A stretch of 64,000 nucleotides of DNA from Caballeronia cordobensis (GTDB lineage Bacteria; Pseudomonadota; Gammaproteobacteria; Burkholderiales; Burkholderiaceae): the NCBI RefSeq assembly GCF_001544575.2, contig NZ_FCNY02000005.1, positions 368,333 through 432,332 of the forward strand. Direction: 5' to 3'. The translations under genes and the position numbers were made by a program. This document shows, in pieces, positions 22,394 to 32,360 of the stretch. Each line of letters starts with the position of its first letter. Position 1 is the stretch's first letter. Below the pieces are notes generated by a model. The model searched no databases and had not been told where the DNA came from. It was given only the letters and a program-made list of their open reading frames with translations.

Positions 22394-24025
22394 ATGAAAT
22401 TCATCAAGCTGCTGTTCGGCGAGGCCAGGCGCGATCGCGTGCCCCTCCTGGCCGCTTCGACGCTGCCTGGCGTAATGATGTCCGGCGTGATCGCACTGGT
22501 CACGACCGTGGCGAATTACGATCAGTCGAAGGGGCCGAATATCTATCTGATGGCGTTCTTCATCATCGCCAGCGTGGCGCTGCTTCTCGCGATGAACTAT
22601 GCGCTGAACGCGACGACCGCCGTCATCTCGAACTTCATCCTGCAAAAGCGGCTGGACATGGCGCGGGCGGTGCGCTCGCTGGATCTGGAGGCGTTCGAAA
22701 AGATTGGCGCCGTTCGCGTCGATTACGCCATCGGACGGGACCTGCAGACCATCGAGGAAGCCGCGCCGACCGTCATCGTGCTGATCTACTTCGTCACGCA
22801 GCTATTGTCTTCCGCTCTGTATATCGGCTATCTGTCGCTGATCGCGTTCGCCGTCACGCTGCTGTTTCTCGGCGTCGCGACGTTCTTCTACCGCAGCAGC
22901 TATGCGTATGCCGAAGCGCTCTCGAAAGAAGCGACGGAACTCGAAAGCGCGTTTCGTTCGAGCTTCGATCATCTGCTGCGCGGCTTTCGCGAGATCAAGA
23001 TGAATGCGCGCCGCGACACCGATCTCTTCGACAACTACATCGTGCAGCGCGCGCTCGCCGTGCAGGATCTGCGCGCGAGCTCGGGCCGCGGCTTCAATCG
23101 CGGCCAGACGCTGAGCGATGCGTTCTTTTACGGCCTGCTCGGCTGCATGGTGTTTCTGACGCCCTATTACATCAGCGACACTTCGACGCCCGCCAAGATC
23201 ATTCTGGTCATCGTTTTTTCCGGCGGCGCGATCGCCAGCCTGATTCAGGCGCTGCCGGCGGTATCGCGCGCGGATCTCGCCGTCGATCGGCTCCATGCGC
23301 TCGAACGCGAGCTGGAAGAGGCGAAACGCGCGGCCGAAGCGGGCGCGGGCGGCCACAAGGCGGAACTCGTGCACGGCATCGCGCTGCGCGGCGTGAGCTA
23401 CCGCTACAAGAATGCGGGCGGACAGCAGGGCTTTCAGGTCGGCCCGTGCGATCTGTTCATCAAGGCGGGCGAAGTCACGTTCATCGCGGGCGGCAACGGC
23501 AGCGGCAAGTCGACGCTCATCAATCTGATCACGCAGCTCTATGCGCAGGATGCGGGCGAGGTGCGCTGGGACGAAACCGTCGTCGACGACGACAACGCGG
23601 CGGCGTACCGTCAGCTCTTTTCCGTGATCTTCTCGGACTTCCATCTGTTCGACCGCCTGTACGGGCTCGACGCCGCGCACGACGATCTCGCCGATCTGAT
23701 CCGCGAAATGGATCTGTCGGAGAAGGTTCACTACAAGCAGGGACGTTTCAGCACGACCGATCTGTCGAGCGGACAGCGCAAGCGCCTCGCGATGGTCAGC
23801 GCGCTCGCGGAAGGCCGGCCCGTGCTGATCTTCGACGAATGGGCGGCCGATCAGGACCCGCAGTTTCGCCGCTATTACTACGAGAAGCTGCTGCCGCGGC
23901 TGAAGGCTGCCGGCAAGACGATCATCGCCGTGAGCCACGACGACCGCTGGTTCAAATGCGCCGACACGGTCATCTGGATGGAAGAAGGCCAGGTCCGGCG
24001 CGTCCTCGCCACGCCCGAAACCTGA
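22394..24025 (+). CDS. Cyclic-peptide/siderophore-type ABC exporter (PvdE/SyrD family)
   Basis: A 543-residue fused permease-ATPase. The N-terminal half has six likely helices (for example VMMSGVIALVTTVAN, FFIIASVALLLAMNYAL, VIVLIYFVTQLLSSALYI). The C-terminal half has Walker A GGNGSGKST (366-374), signature LSSGQ (457-461), Walker B VLIFDEWAADQD and an H-loop VSHDDRW. The short IPR/degenerate linker and DEWAADQDP wording are those of the cyclic-peptide exporters PvdE and SyrD, which move non-ribosomal peptides from the cytoplasm to the periplasm. AAGGGG lies about a dozen bases before the ATG. It is the last gene of the peptide operon and probably exports its product. Confidence 0.93.
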   Translation: MKFIKLLFGEARRDRVPLLAASTLPGVMMSGVIALVTTVANYDQSKGPNIYLMAFFIIASVALLLAMNYALNATTAVISNFILQKRLDMARAVRSLDLEAFEKIGAVRVDYAIGRDLQTIEEAAPTVIVLIYFVTQLLSSALYIGYLSLIAFAVTLLFLGVATFFYRSSYAYAEALSKEATELESAFRSSFDHLLRGFREIKMNARRDTDLFDNYIVQRALAVQDLRASSGRGFNRGQTLSDAFFYGLLGCMVFLTPYYISDTSTPAKIILVIVFSGGAIASLIQALPAVSRADLAVDRLHALERELEEAKRAAEAGAGGHKAELVHGIALRGVSYRYKNAGGQQGFQVGPCDLFIKAGEVTFIAGGNGSGKSTLINLITQLYAQDAGEVRWDETVVDDDNAAAYRQLFSVIFSDFHLFDRLYGLDAAHDDLADLIREMDLSEKVHYKQGRFSTTDLSSGQRKRLAMVSALAEGRPVLIFDEWAADQDPQFRRYYYEKLLPRLKAAGKTIIAVSHDDRWFKCADTVIWMEEGQVRRVLATPET

Positions 24026-24126
24026 CGCGCGATCCGCCGGCGCCGGGATACAGCCCGGCGTGCGCGCGCCAGGGCACTCAAGTTCGTCCCTTTCCTGCCG
24101 ACATAAGCACTGATGGCGCGCCACCG

Positions 24127-26193
24127 ATGACGCGGCCTTCGACGACGAATTCGCCCGCGCCCGCGCGTCCATTGCTCATGTCACTTTCATCCCGGCAGAA
24201 TCCTGTGGCGAATCTTTCGCGCGGAACCGGCGCGCGCGACGCCGTCGCCGCGCAGGCGGCACGCGCGCGCGCCTTCGCCGAACCCTTCGCGCTCGCGATC
24301 CTCTGCTATCTGCTCGCGCGGCCGGTGGCGCATCTGGAAAGCGCCGAAACGCTCGCGGCGATCGCATGGCCCGCGCCGGCCATCGCCATTGCGGTGCTCT
24401 GGCCGATGCCGCCGCGACGCTGGCCCGCTCATCTGCTCGCGGTGTTCATCGCGATTGCCTTGACGGGCGATTTCAGCGCCGCCTCGTGGCGCAGCGATCT
24501 CGGCTTCTGCCTCCTCAACGTGCTCGAAGTGGCGCTCTGCGCATGGCTCGGCCGGCGCTATGTCGATGCGAACGGGACCATCGTCACGACGGCGAGCCTG
24601 ATGCGCTTTCTGTTGCTGCTGCCGCTCGCCGCGATTGGCGCGACGTCGATGCTCGGCGCGACCCTCGCCAGCGACCTGAGCCACGACGGCTGGTGGCGCG
24701 AATGGAGCACGCTGTTCGTCGGCAACGGCGTCGCGGTGCTGGTGCTCGTGCCGGCCGTGCTCGCCTGGCGTTCGCGGCTCGCGGACAGCGCCCAGGCGCC
24801 GCGCCGCGCCGAGCCGCTGATCGCGCTCGCGTGCAGCGTCGCGGTCGCCGCGCTGCTGGCCGCGGCCGCCGCGCTGCATGTATCGGAACAGGTGCAGCGC
24901 GCGGTCGTCTCGCTGCTGCTGGCCGCCATCGCGATTCATGGCGGCCTGGCCGCCGCGGCGACCACGGTCGGCACGGCGGCGGTGTTCGGCGTCGGCCTCA
25001 CGCTGATGCGGCTCGGACCGTATCGCTATGAAAACGCCGAAAGCGCATGGCATTTGCAGATCGACATGGCCGGTCTCGCGATCCTGACCTTCTTCGTCGC
25101 GGTCGCCGTGCGCGAGCGCAGGCAGCTCGCGCTCAGGCTCGAACGGGCGCGCCGGATGGAATCGCTCGGACTGCTCGCGGGCGGCGTCGCGCACGATTTC
25201 AAGAACATTCTCGCCGCCGTGGATGGCTACGCGGAAATCGCGCACGACCGGCTCGCTGGCGATTCCGCCGCCCGCACGCCCTTGCGCGAGGTGCGGGCCG
25301 CATCGGCGCGCGGCTACGAACTGACCGAGGAAATTCTGCTGGCCGCGCGGCGCGGCGATCGCGTGCGCGAAACGCTCGACCTGATGTCGATCGTGCGCGA
25401 GAGCGTGGCGCTGGCGCGGCCGCTCAGCCGCAACGGCGTCGTCATCGAACTGGAAGCGGCGCAGGCGCGCCTGTGCGTCGCGGCGCACGGCGGCCAGCTC
25501 GTGCGCGCCGTGCTGAATCTGACAAGCAACGCCGGCCTCGCGGCGCGCTCGCGCGTGGTGCTGCGCATCGGCAGCGCGCCGTCGATGGACACGCCGCTCG
25601 CCATCGGCGACGCGCCGCCGGGCGAGATCGCGTGGGTCGATGTCGAAGACGACGGCCCCGGCATTCCCACCGAACATCTGCAGCATCTTTTCGAGCCGTT
25701 CTTTTCCGTGCGCGCGAAAGGCGGCGGCTCGGGCCTCGGCCTCGCGATCGTCGCGGGCGTGGCGTGCGAGCATCGGGGCGGCATCGCGATCGCGACCGGT
25801 CCGCAGGGCACGCGCTTTCGTCTCGTGCTGCCGCTCGTCTCGAAGTCGGCCGCGCCGGCGGACGATGCACCGGAGCCTACGCACCAGATCGGCGACGGCG
25901 AGCGCGTGGTGCTCATCGACGCCGATGCGCAATCGCGTGAAGACGGCGAAGACTGGCTCGCCGCGATGGGCTTCGAGCCGCTCGGCTATGCCGATGCCAA
26001 CGAAGCCCTCGACGACGCCTTGGGCGCGGACGACGACATCGCCTTCGTCGTCGCCGACGCCGCCACCCTGCCGATGAACGAAGCCGCTTTCACCGCGCGC
26101 GTGCGCGAACAGGCGCCCCGCGCGCGCGTCGCCGTGCTGTCCCGACCATTCGACCGCGAAGCGCTCGCTCGCGCCCTGAAGGATCTGCCATGA
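24127..26193 (+). CDS. MASE1-type hybrid sensor histidine kinase with degenerate receiver
   Basis: 688 residues. Residues about 45-325 form a multi-helix membrane sensor of MASE1 type. A dimerisation/phosphoacceptor helix follows (LLAGGVAHDFKNILAAVDGY, His356), then an ATP-binding domain with NLTSNA (N-box), DDGPGIP and GGGSGLGLAIV. A C-terminal domain of about 120 residues looks like a receiver (VVLIDADAQSRED, FVVADAATLP), but the conserved lysine of the TKPF signature is Arg in LSRPFD and the spacing after the central Asp is unusual, so it may not be phosphorylated. The signal sensed is unknown. The stop overlaps the regulator start (ATGA). An ATG at 24178 is an alternative start. Confidence 0.88.
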   Translation: MTRPSTTNSPAPARPLLMSLSSRQNPVANLSRGTGARDAVAAQAARARAFAEPFALAILCYLLARPVAHLESAETLAAIAWPAPAIAIAVLWPMPPRRWPAHLLAVFIAIALTGDFSAASWRSDLGFCLLNVLEVALCAWLGRRYVDANGTIVTTASLMRFLLLLPLAAIGATSMLGATLASDLSHDGWWREWSTLFVGNGVAVLVLVPAVLAWRSRLADSAQAPRRAEPLIALACSVAVAALLAAAAALHVSEQVQRAVVSLLLAAIAIHGGLAAAATTVGTAAVFGVGLTLMRLGPYRYENAESAWHLQIDMAGLAILTFFVAVAVRERRQLALRLERARRMESLGLLAGGVAHDFKNILAAVDGYAEIAHDRLAGDSAARTPLREVRAASARGYELTEEILLAARRGDRVRETLDLMSIVRESVALARPLSRNGVVIELEAAQARLCVAAHGGQLVRAVLNLTSNAGLAARSRVVLRIGSAPSMDTPLAIGDAPPGEIAWVDVEDDGPGIPTEHLQHLFEPFFSVRAKGGGSGLGLAIVAGVACEHRGGIAIATGPQGTRFRLVLPLVSKSAAPADDAPEPTHQIGDGERVVLIDADAQSREDGEDWLAAMGFEPLGYADANEALDDALGADDDIAFVVADAATLPMNEAAFTARVREQAPRARVAVLSRPFDREALARALKDLP

Positions 26194-26924
26194 CTTTGCA
26201 GCAGCAACACAGCATCCTCGTCGTCGACGACGACCATTCGATGCGCGTCCTCCTGATCGAATATCTCGGCGGACACGGCTACCAGGCCGATGGCGCCGCG
26301 AGCGCGCAGGAAGCGATCGGCGCGTTCGCCGCGAAACGCTACGATCTCGTGCTGCTCGACCTCGGCCTGCCCGACGGCGACGGCACCGAGCTCGCCCGCC
26401 GCTGGCGCGAAGAAGCACAGGTGCCGATCATGTACATCACCGGCCGCAAGGACGAAGCCGATCTCGTCATGGGCCTGGAACTCGGCGCGGACGATTACAT
26501 CGTCAAGCCGTTTTCGCTGCGCGAAGTGCTCGCGCGCATGCGCGCGGTGATGCGCCGCGCGAGCGCGACGTCGGCCGCGCCGCTCACGCGCGGCAAGCTG
26601 CCGAACGCGTATCGCTTCGCGGGCTGGACGCTGAATCTGAACACGCGGCGTCTCTCCGCCGCCGATCAGTCGGCGGTGGCGCTCACCAATTCGGAGTTCA
26701 ATCTGCTCGTCACGTTCCTGAGTTCGCCGGGCCGTATCATCACGCGTGAGAAGCTGCTGGAAAGCACGCGCGCCTTCGACGACATTTACGATCGCGCCAT
26801 CGACGTGCAGATTCTGCGGCTGCGCCGCAAGATCGAGATCGATCCGAAGAAGCCGACGCTGTTGCGCACCGAGCGCGGCGCGGGCTATATCTTCGACACC
26901 GATATCGAACATCTCTGGACCTGA
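26190..26924 (+). CDS. OmpR/PhoB-family response regulator
   Basis: 244 residues. The receiver domain has the acidic pocket VVDDD (11-15), phosphoacceptor Asp57 in LVLLDLGLPDGDG, and the switch lysine in ADDYIVKPF. The C-terminal winged helix (about 145-240) carries LTNSEFNLLVTFLSSPGR, the recognition-helix region AIDVQILRLRRKIE and the wing RTERGAGYIF. It is cotranscribed with the kinase (four-base overlap) and is its likely partner. tssA starts 39 bases after its stop on the same strand, which makes the secretion system a plausible target, though this is only positional evidence. Confidence 0.93.
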   Translation: MTLQQQHSILVVDDDHSMRVLLIEYLGGHGYQADGAASAQEAIGAFAAKRYDLVLLDLGLPDGDGTELARRWREEAQVPIMYITGRKDEADLVMGLELGADDYIVKPFSLREVLARMRAVMRRASATSAAPLTRGKLPNAYRFAGWTLNLNTRRLSAADQSAVALTNSEFNLLVTFLSSPGRIITREKLLESTRAFDDIYDRAIDVQILRLRRKIEIDPKKPTLLRTERGAGYIFDTDIEHLWT

Positions 26925-26963
26925 GCGCGTCCTTTTACTCCATCGAGCAAGCGAACACACGCC

Positions 26964-28541
26964 GTGAACGATTTCAAGAGCCTTGGTGCACGACCCATCA
27001 GCGATGCGCAGCCCTGCGGCGCGGACGTGCGCGACGATCCCGATTTCGAACTGCTGCAAAACGAAATCGCGAAACTGACCAATCCGGCCGCGAGCGGCTC
27101 GCCGGACTGGGCGCAAGTGGTGCGGCTCTCGACGGCGCTGACCGCCGACAAGGGCAAGGACCTGCTCGTCGCGAGCTATCTGGCGGGCGGCCTGCTGATG
27201 ACGCGCGGGCTCGCCGGCCTGAACGACGGCGCGCAACTGCTCGAAGGACTGCTCGCGACGCACTGGGACGGGCTTTATCCGCCGGTTTCGCGGCTGCGCG
27301 CGCGGCGCAACGCGGTGCAATGGCTGATCGATCGCGTGCGCGCGCATGGCGACGAGCACGACTGGTCGAGCTGGCCGCCGCAGGATGCGGCGCTCGTCGA
27401 TGGTTTGCGCGCGGCGCTCGCGGGCATCGACAGCGTGCTCGCGGAAAAGGACGGCGACGCGCCTTCCATGCAGCCATTGCGCGCGCTGCTCGGGACCGTG
27501 CAGGTGGTGGAGCCTGAACCCGAGCCCGTCCCTGAGCCGGTTGCGGAGCCAACGCCGCAGCCCGTCGTAGCGGCAACGCCCGCGCCCGCTCCCGCTCCCG
27601 TGGCGAAAGCGGTGCCTGCGCCCGTGCCCTCGGCCGCGCCACCAACCGAAGCCGTCGATTCCTCCGATACCGCCAGCCGCGCCACCGACGAAGCGCTCGA
27701 CCGGCTCGCCGCCATCGGCAACTGGTACGCGCAGAACGAACCGTCGAGCGCCATCGGCTTCCGGCTGCGGCGCATGGGCGTGTGGGCGGGCATCGAGCGC
27801 GCGCCGGTCGCGAACGGCGCGGACACGCAGCTTCCCGGCCCGATTCCGCAACTGGCGGATGCGTTGCGCAACCTGCAATCGCGCGCGGCGCACGCGGACA
27901 TCGTCGGCTTTGCGGAAGCGCAAGTGCTGACGTATCCGTTCTGGCTCGATCTGAATCACGCCGCCGCGACGTCGATCGCGCAACTCGGCGACGCGTGGAG
28001 CGCCGCGCATCGCGAAGTCCGCAACGAGACCGCGAAGTTCGTGTCGCGCATGGAAGGCATCGAGCGGCTGAAGTTCGCCAACGGCGTGCCGTTCGCCAAT
28101 GCCGATACCGTGCAATGGCTCGGCACGCTCGCTTCGTCAGGCGGCGATGCCGCCGCCGTCGCGCCCGATCCGCTCACCACGGTGCTGTCGCGGGCGCGTG
28201 CGCTTGCCGCGGACAACGACTTGCGCGCCGCCGCCCAATGCCTGCAGGACGCCATCGACAAAACAGCGGCCGTGGCCACGCGTCTGCGTCTGCGCACGGC
28301 GCTGTGCGACTTGCTGCTGGAGAACCGTCCGGGCGCGCGGCTCGATGCGTTCGCACGCGCGCTGGTGGAGGAAATCGACCGCTACGGTGTGAGCGCGTGG
28401 GACCCGGAACTGACGGCCGACGCGCTGCGCGCCGCCTACGCCATTCTGAGCCGCAACGACCAGAACGAAGCCGAAACGGCCGCGCTGCTGGCGAGAATCG
28501 CACCGCTGGACGTGGCCATCGCGGTGCGCCTGATTACCTGA
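26964..28541 (+). CDS. tssA: TssA, type VI secretion cap/baseplate protein
   Basis: A 525-residue TssA protein. The conserved ImpA N-terminal domain starts at once (GARPISDAQPCGADVRDDPDFELLQNEIAKL, then LLVASYLAGGLLMTRGLAGL and HWDGLYPP). A Pro/Glu/Ala-rich linker (about 176-230) separates it from a helical C-terminal region of the long VasJ-like class. TssA guides baseplate assembly and sheath growth. It starts with GTG. It is the only core secretion gene on plus at this end and abuts tssM tail to tail: the two stop codons are adjacent with no gap and no visible terminator. Confidence 0.93.
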   Translation: MNDFKSLGARPISDAQPCGADVRDDPDFELLQNEIAKLTNPAASGSPDWAQVVRLSTALTADKGKDLLVASYLAGGLLMTRGLAGLNDGAQLLEGLLATHWDGLYPPVSRLRARRNAVQWLIDRVRAHGDEHDWSSWPPQDAALVDGLRAALAGIDSVLAEKDGDAPSMQPLRALLGTVQVVEPEPEPVPEPVAEPTPQPVVAATPAPAPAPVAKAVPAPVPSAAPPTEAVDSSDTASRATDEALDRLAAIGNWYAQNEPSSAIGFRLRRMGVWAGIERAPVANGADTQLPGPIPQLADALRNLQSRAAHADIVGFAEAQVLTYPFWLDLNHAAATSIAQLGDAWSAAHREVRNETAKFVSRMEGIERLKFANGVPFANADTVQWLGTLASSGGDAAAVAPDPLTTVLSRARALAADNDLRAAAQCLQDAIDKTAAVATRLRLRTALCDLLLENRPGARLDAFARALVEEIDRYGVSAWDPELTADALRAAYAILSRNDQNEAETAALLARIAPLDVAIAVRLIT

Positions 28542-31500
28542 TCAAAGCCCGGTCATCATCATCGGCGAAGTCTGGCCGCGCCAGCATGCGCCGATGGTCG
28601 CCGGCAAGCCCAGTTCGGCGAGGCTCACCGGATTGCCCGCCACCGTCGGGATGATCGCCGGCAGCGGCGGCATGCCCGGGGTCATCACGGCAAGCTGATC
28701 GACGATGTTCATCTGCTGACGCTGCGCCTGCGCGTCCTGAATCTGCTGCTTCTGTTGCGCCGTCGTCTTTTGCAGCGATTCGTAAGACTCGATCTTGCGC
28801 GCGGCATCGATGACCTGATCGCCGCCCGTCACCGAGAAGCTCACGGTCAGCGCGCTCACGTCGAGCGCCTTCAGCGCCGACTCGCTCGCCGGGAAATCCG
28901 CGGGCGTGAACTGGCGCTGGCCGTCCGCGAAATCCTGCAGGAACGCCGCGACGCCGAGCGGCCCCGCATAGCTGCGGTTCAAGGTCAGATTGCCGATCTT
29001 GATCGAAAGACGCGTTTCGCCGCACTGTCCCGCCGCCCACGCGAAGCTCGTGCTGACCGGGAAGTTGTAGTTGTTGAGCGTCTGCACGCCCGCCGCGCAC
29101 TGCACGGTGAGAATCGTCGCGTAGGGCTTCGCCTGCGCACCGGCGTTGACGTTGGTCGGCTGCGCGGTGAGCGTCAGCGGCACGGTGAGCGCACGGGCCG
29201 CATCGGCCTGTTGCTTGGCCGTCGTAAGCGTGCGGTCGAGCTGATCGAGCGACTGTTGCGCGTCGAGTTGCGCCTTCTGCGCCTGAAGCTGCTGCGCCTC
29301 TTTGTCGGCGGCGCTGCGTGCGGCCGTTCGTTGCTGGGCGAGCTGGCGTCCGTATGCGCCGTTGAGCATCGGCACGAAAGCCGGCGTGAACGGCACGCTG
29401 AAACCCTGCGTCTCGACGATGTCGTAGCGGCTCGCATTGCGCGTGAGGAACGGCTTGGCCGCGCCGTCCGCGAAGGCCCACACCGCGCCCTTCGCGCCGA
29501 ACAGCTGATCGATGGCCGCGCTCTTGTCGGTCGCGCCCTGCAGCGGAAACACCACGGCCGATTCCCAGCCGCGCTGCAAGTCGCACGACGCCTGCTGCTC
29601 GACATACGCCGCGAGGAAATCGAACGGGCCGCGGATGAGTCGCCACGTGAGCGCGTCCGAACCGTCGCCGGTGCCGATCAGCGTGCGCAACTGCGTGAGC
29701 GGTTGCAGCGCGCTCATCATCTCGGACGGCTGCGGCTGCGGGTTCGTCGCGAACTGCGCGAAATCCGCCGCCAGTTGATAGTTCTTGCCGCTGCCCGCTC
29801 CGCTGTCGATGGCGAGCTTGTTCAGACCGGCGACATAGAGCGAGAACGCATCGACGGCGCCGAGATTGTTCGTGACCGCCTGGCTGCCGCGCTGCGGCGC
29901 GCCCGCGAGCACGTCCTTGATCGCCGTGGCCCCGACCGCGTTGATCGCGCCCGCCATCCGCACGGCCTGATTTGCCGCGCCCATGCGCGTCGCCTGCTCG
30001 CGCACCTGCTGGAATTGCCGCGCGAGCGCGATCCAGCCGGGCAGCGGCGCGTCGGCGCGCTCGCCGCCGAATTCCTCGTCGATGCGCGCGATCAGGCGGA
30101 AATACGGACTGGCCGGCCCGCTGACGATGCCGAGCGCCGAGCGCCAGCCCGCTTCGCCCGAATACGGCGCGGCGTTGTGCGTGAAGGCCTCGACGAAGTT
30201 CTGCCATGCGATGACGCGCTGGCCGCGATACCAGTCGTCGAACGCGGCCCGCTGCCTGTCGAAGCGGGACGGGTCGCTCGCCGCGGCGCGAATCTGCTTC
30301 GCCAGATCGTCGAGCGCCTTGCGGCCCGCGACGGTGTACACGGCCGGCACGGTCGCGTTGCCCGGGTTGACGGCGCTCGTGCCCGTCACGCTGCCGTTCG
30401 ACGTCTGCATGCCCGCATTCGCGGAGGGCGCGCTGCCGCCCCAGAAATCGGCGGCGCGCACGGGCGGGACACTGCCGCCGTCCGGCACGAGTCCGACGAG
30501 CCATGTCATCTGCGGATCGGCGGCGACGGCCTGGTCGAGCAGCGCGCGCTGGTTCTTCAGACGCTCCTGCAGATAGCCCGCGTCGCGCGGCGACCACGCG
30601 AGATACGAGACCGCGAGCGGATTGAGCTGGTCGTTCAATTGCGCGGGATAAAGCGAGGTCGCGAGCGGCTGCGGCATGGCGTCGAGCGTCGCGCGGTCCG
30701 CCCCGCCGATACGCGCGCGCAGCAAGGCGATCGAACGCGCGAGATTCAGGATTTGCCCCGCCTGCCCGTCCTGCGCGGCGAGCGCCATCTGCTGGCTTTG
30801 ATCCGCGGCGGGCTGAATCGCCTGCCGGTACTGCTGCAGGAAGACGTCATGCAGACGCGCTTCGAGCGTTTCGAGGCCCGCGCCGTTGCCGAGCAGGCCC
30901 GACATCCAGCGCCGGTCGTTCTGCGCGACCTGCATCAGCACGTCGTTGGAATACGAAAGCGCGGCGGCGTCGTGAAACAGGTTGCCGTTCAGCGCGATCC
31001 TGTCGGGACGCGCGCTCTGCACGAGCGCGAGCGTCTGCCGGTTGCCCGCGAACGACACGGAAAGCAGGATGCCGAACATGGCGAGCAGCAGCACCCAGGC
31101 GACCACGCCGACGCTTTGCGTCACGCGCCGCCAGTGATGCGCGAGCATGGCCGGCTTCGCGGCGTTGCGATCCTGCGGCAGGATGCGGCCGAAGAAATCG
31201 TGCAGGAAGACGCCCGCCGTGTCGCTCGCGTGCGCGGGCGTCGGCGGCAGGAGCGTGCTCATCAGGGAAGACATCGCGCCGCCTTCCTGCTGTCCGCTGC
31301 TAAAGAAGATGCCGCGCAACAGCGGCCGTTCGAGATACGGGCTGTCGGCGAGACAGGTGCCGAGGAACATCGACAGGCCGGCGCGCAACTGGTCCAGCTC
31401 GTTCGGGAACATCAGCAGTTCGGGCGATGGCTGCGCGTCGCGCGAAACCAGCGCGAGACGCAGCGCCTGCAAGCGCGCGCCGATCGAATCGAAGGCGCGC

Positions 31501-32360
31501 GAAACGAATGCGCCCTCGCCCGTCTCGCTCTCTTCGGCGAGATAGCCCATTGCCTGGCCGAGCGCATCGGCGGGCAGCGTCTTCGCCCATTCCTCGAAGC
31601 CGTAGAGCCGGTCGCACTTGGTGACGAGCACATACACCGGAAAGCGCTTGCCGAACATGCGTATCAACTGTTCGATGCGCGCGCGCACGATGCGACCTTC
31701 GTCGGCGAAGGTATCGGCGTCGGGGGTCATGAGCCGGTCGGCGCTCACGGCGAGCACGAGACCGTCCAGCCCTTCGCGCGGCCGGTAGCGTCCGAGCAGG
31801 TCGAGGCCGGTTTCCCATTCGCGCCGGTCCTGCTCGATGTCTTCCGCCTGCACGTAGCGGCCCGCGCAATCGATCACGACGGCGCGATCGAAATACCACC
31901 AGTCGCAATTGGCCGTTTGCCCGATGTTCGCCTGCTGGCTGATCTTCTGGATCGGCGAGGACAGCCGCGCGCGCGTGAGCGCCGTCGTCTTGCCCGTGCC
32001 CGATTGCCCGATCACCATGAACCACGGCAGCGCGTAGAGCGGATCGCCCTGGCTGCGCAGATTCGACTGCCGCAGCGTGGCCACGGCGGCTTTCCACTTG
32101 CGCTTCAGAAGCGTTTCCGGCGACACGGCCGGCGCCTCGACATGAAGCGCCGCGCTCTGCGCCGCGAGGCGGCTGCGCGAGCGCATCATCACGATCATGC
32201 GCCGCGCGAAGGCGACGAAGAAGTACAGCGCGAACACGCCGACGAAAATCGCGAGCGCGACCCACAGCGGCCAGCCGAAATAGAGAACGACGCCCCAGCT
32301 GATCAGTCCCACGACGATCAGCGTCAGCAGCCACAGCAATGCGATGCCCAGCGTTTTCAT
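28542..32360 (-). CDS. tssM: TssM (IcmF-like) membrane complex protein
   Basis: 1,272 residues, typical for TssM, the inner-membrane scaffold that crosses the periplasm and binds TssJ. Two N-terminal helices (about 5-25 and 32-52) are followed by a cytoplasmic NTPase domain with intact Walker A GQSGTGKTT (118-126), DCAGRY (164-169, Walker B region) and TKCD (247-250). A third helix lies at about 419-437, and then a large periplasmic domain ends in the C-terminal TssJ-binding beta region. The start overlaps the tssL stop by four bases. Confidence 0.96.
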   Translation of the reverse strand: MKTLGIALLWLLTLIVVGLISWGVVLYFGWPLWVALAIFVGVFALYFFVAFARRMIVMMRSRSRLAAQSAALHVEAPAVSPETLLKRKWKAAVATLRQSNLRSQGDPLYALPWFMVIGQSGTGKTTALTRARLSSPIQKISQQANIGQTANCDWWYFDRAVVIDCAGRYVQAEDIEQDRREWETGLDLLGRYRPREGLDGLVLAVSADRLMTPDADTFADEGRIVRARIEQLIRMFGKRFPVYVLVTKCDRLYGFEEWAKTLPADALGQAMGYLAEESETGEGAFVSRAFDSIGARLQALRLALVSRDAQPSPELLMFPNELDQLRAGLSMFLGTCLADSPYLERPLLRGIFFSSGQQEGGAMSSLMSTLLPPTPAHASDTAGVFLHDFFGRILPQDRNAAKPAMLAHHWRRVTQSVGVVAWVLLLAMFGILLSVSFAGNRQTLALVQSARPDRIALNGNLFHDAAALSYSNDVLMQVAQNDRRWMSGLLGNGAGLETLEARLHDVFLQQYRQAIQPAADQSQQMALAAQDGQAGQILNLARSIALLRARIGGADRATLDAMPQPLATSLYPAQLNDQLNPLAVSYLAWSPRDAGYLQERLKNQRALLDQAVAADPQMTWLVGLVPDGGSVPPVRAADFWGGSAPSANAGMQTSNGSVTGTSAVNPGNATVPAVYTVAGRKALDDLAKQIRAAASDPSRFDRQRAAFDDWYRGQRVIAWQNFVEAFTHNAAPYSGEAGWRSALGIVSGPASPYFRLIARIDEEFGGERADAPLPGWIALARQFQQVREQATRMGAANQAVRMAGAINAVGATAIKDVLAGAPQRGSQAVTNNLGAVDAFSLYVAGLNKLAIDSGAGSGKNYQLAADFAQFATNPQPQPSEMMSALQPLTQLRTLIGTGDGSDALTWRLIRGPFDFLAAYVEQQASCDLQRGWESAVVFPLQGATDKSAAIDQLFGAKGAVWAFADGAAKPFLTRNASRYDIVETQGFSVPFTPAFVPMLNGAYGRQLAQQRTAARSAADKEAQQLQAQKAQLDAQQSLDQLDRTLTTAKQQADAARALTVPLTLTAQPTNVNAGAQAKPYATILTVQCAAGVQTLNNYNFPVSTSFAWAAGQCGETRLSIKIGNLTLNRSYAGPLGVAAFLQDFADGQRQFTPADFPASESALKALDVSALTVSFSVTGGDQVIDAARKIESYESLQKTTAQQKQQIQDAQAQRQQMNIVDQLAVMTPGMPPLPAIIPTVAGNPVSLAELGLPATIGACWRGQTSPMMMTGL

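Noticed and set aside
22186..26193. A single 1,335-codon plus frame seemingly fusing an N-terminal stretch to the sensor kinase
   Set aside because: Its first half runs out of frame through mbtH and the exporter gene. Only the part from 24127 on has kinase sequence, so it is not a fusion.
26925..26963. A terminator between the response regulator and tssA
   Set aside because: No stem-loop with T-run is visible in the 39 bases; cotranscription is more likely.
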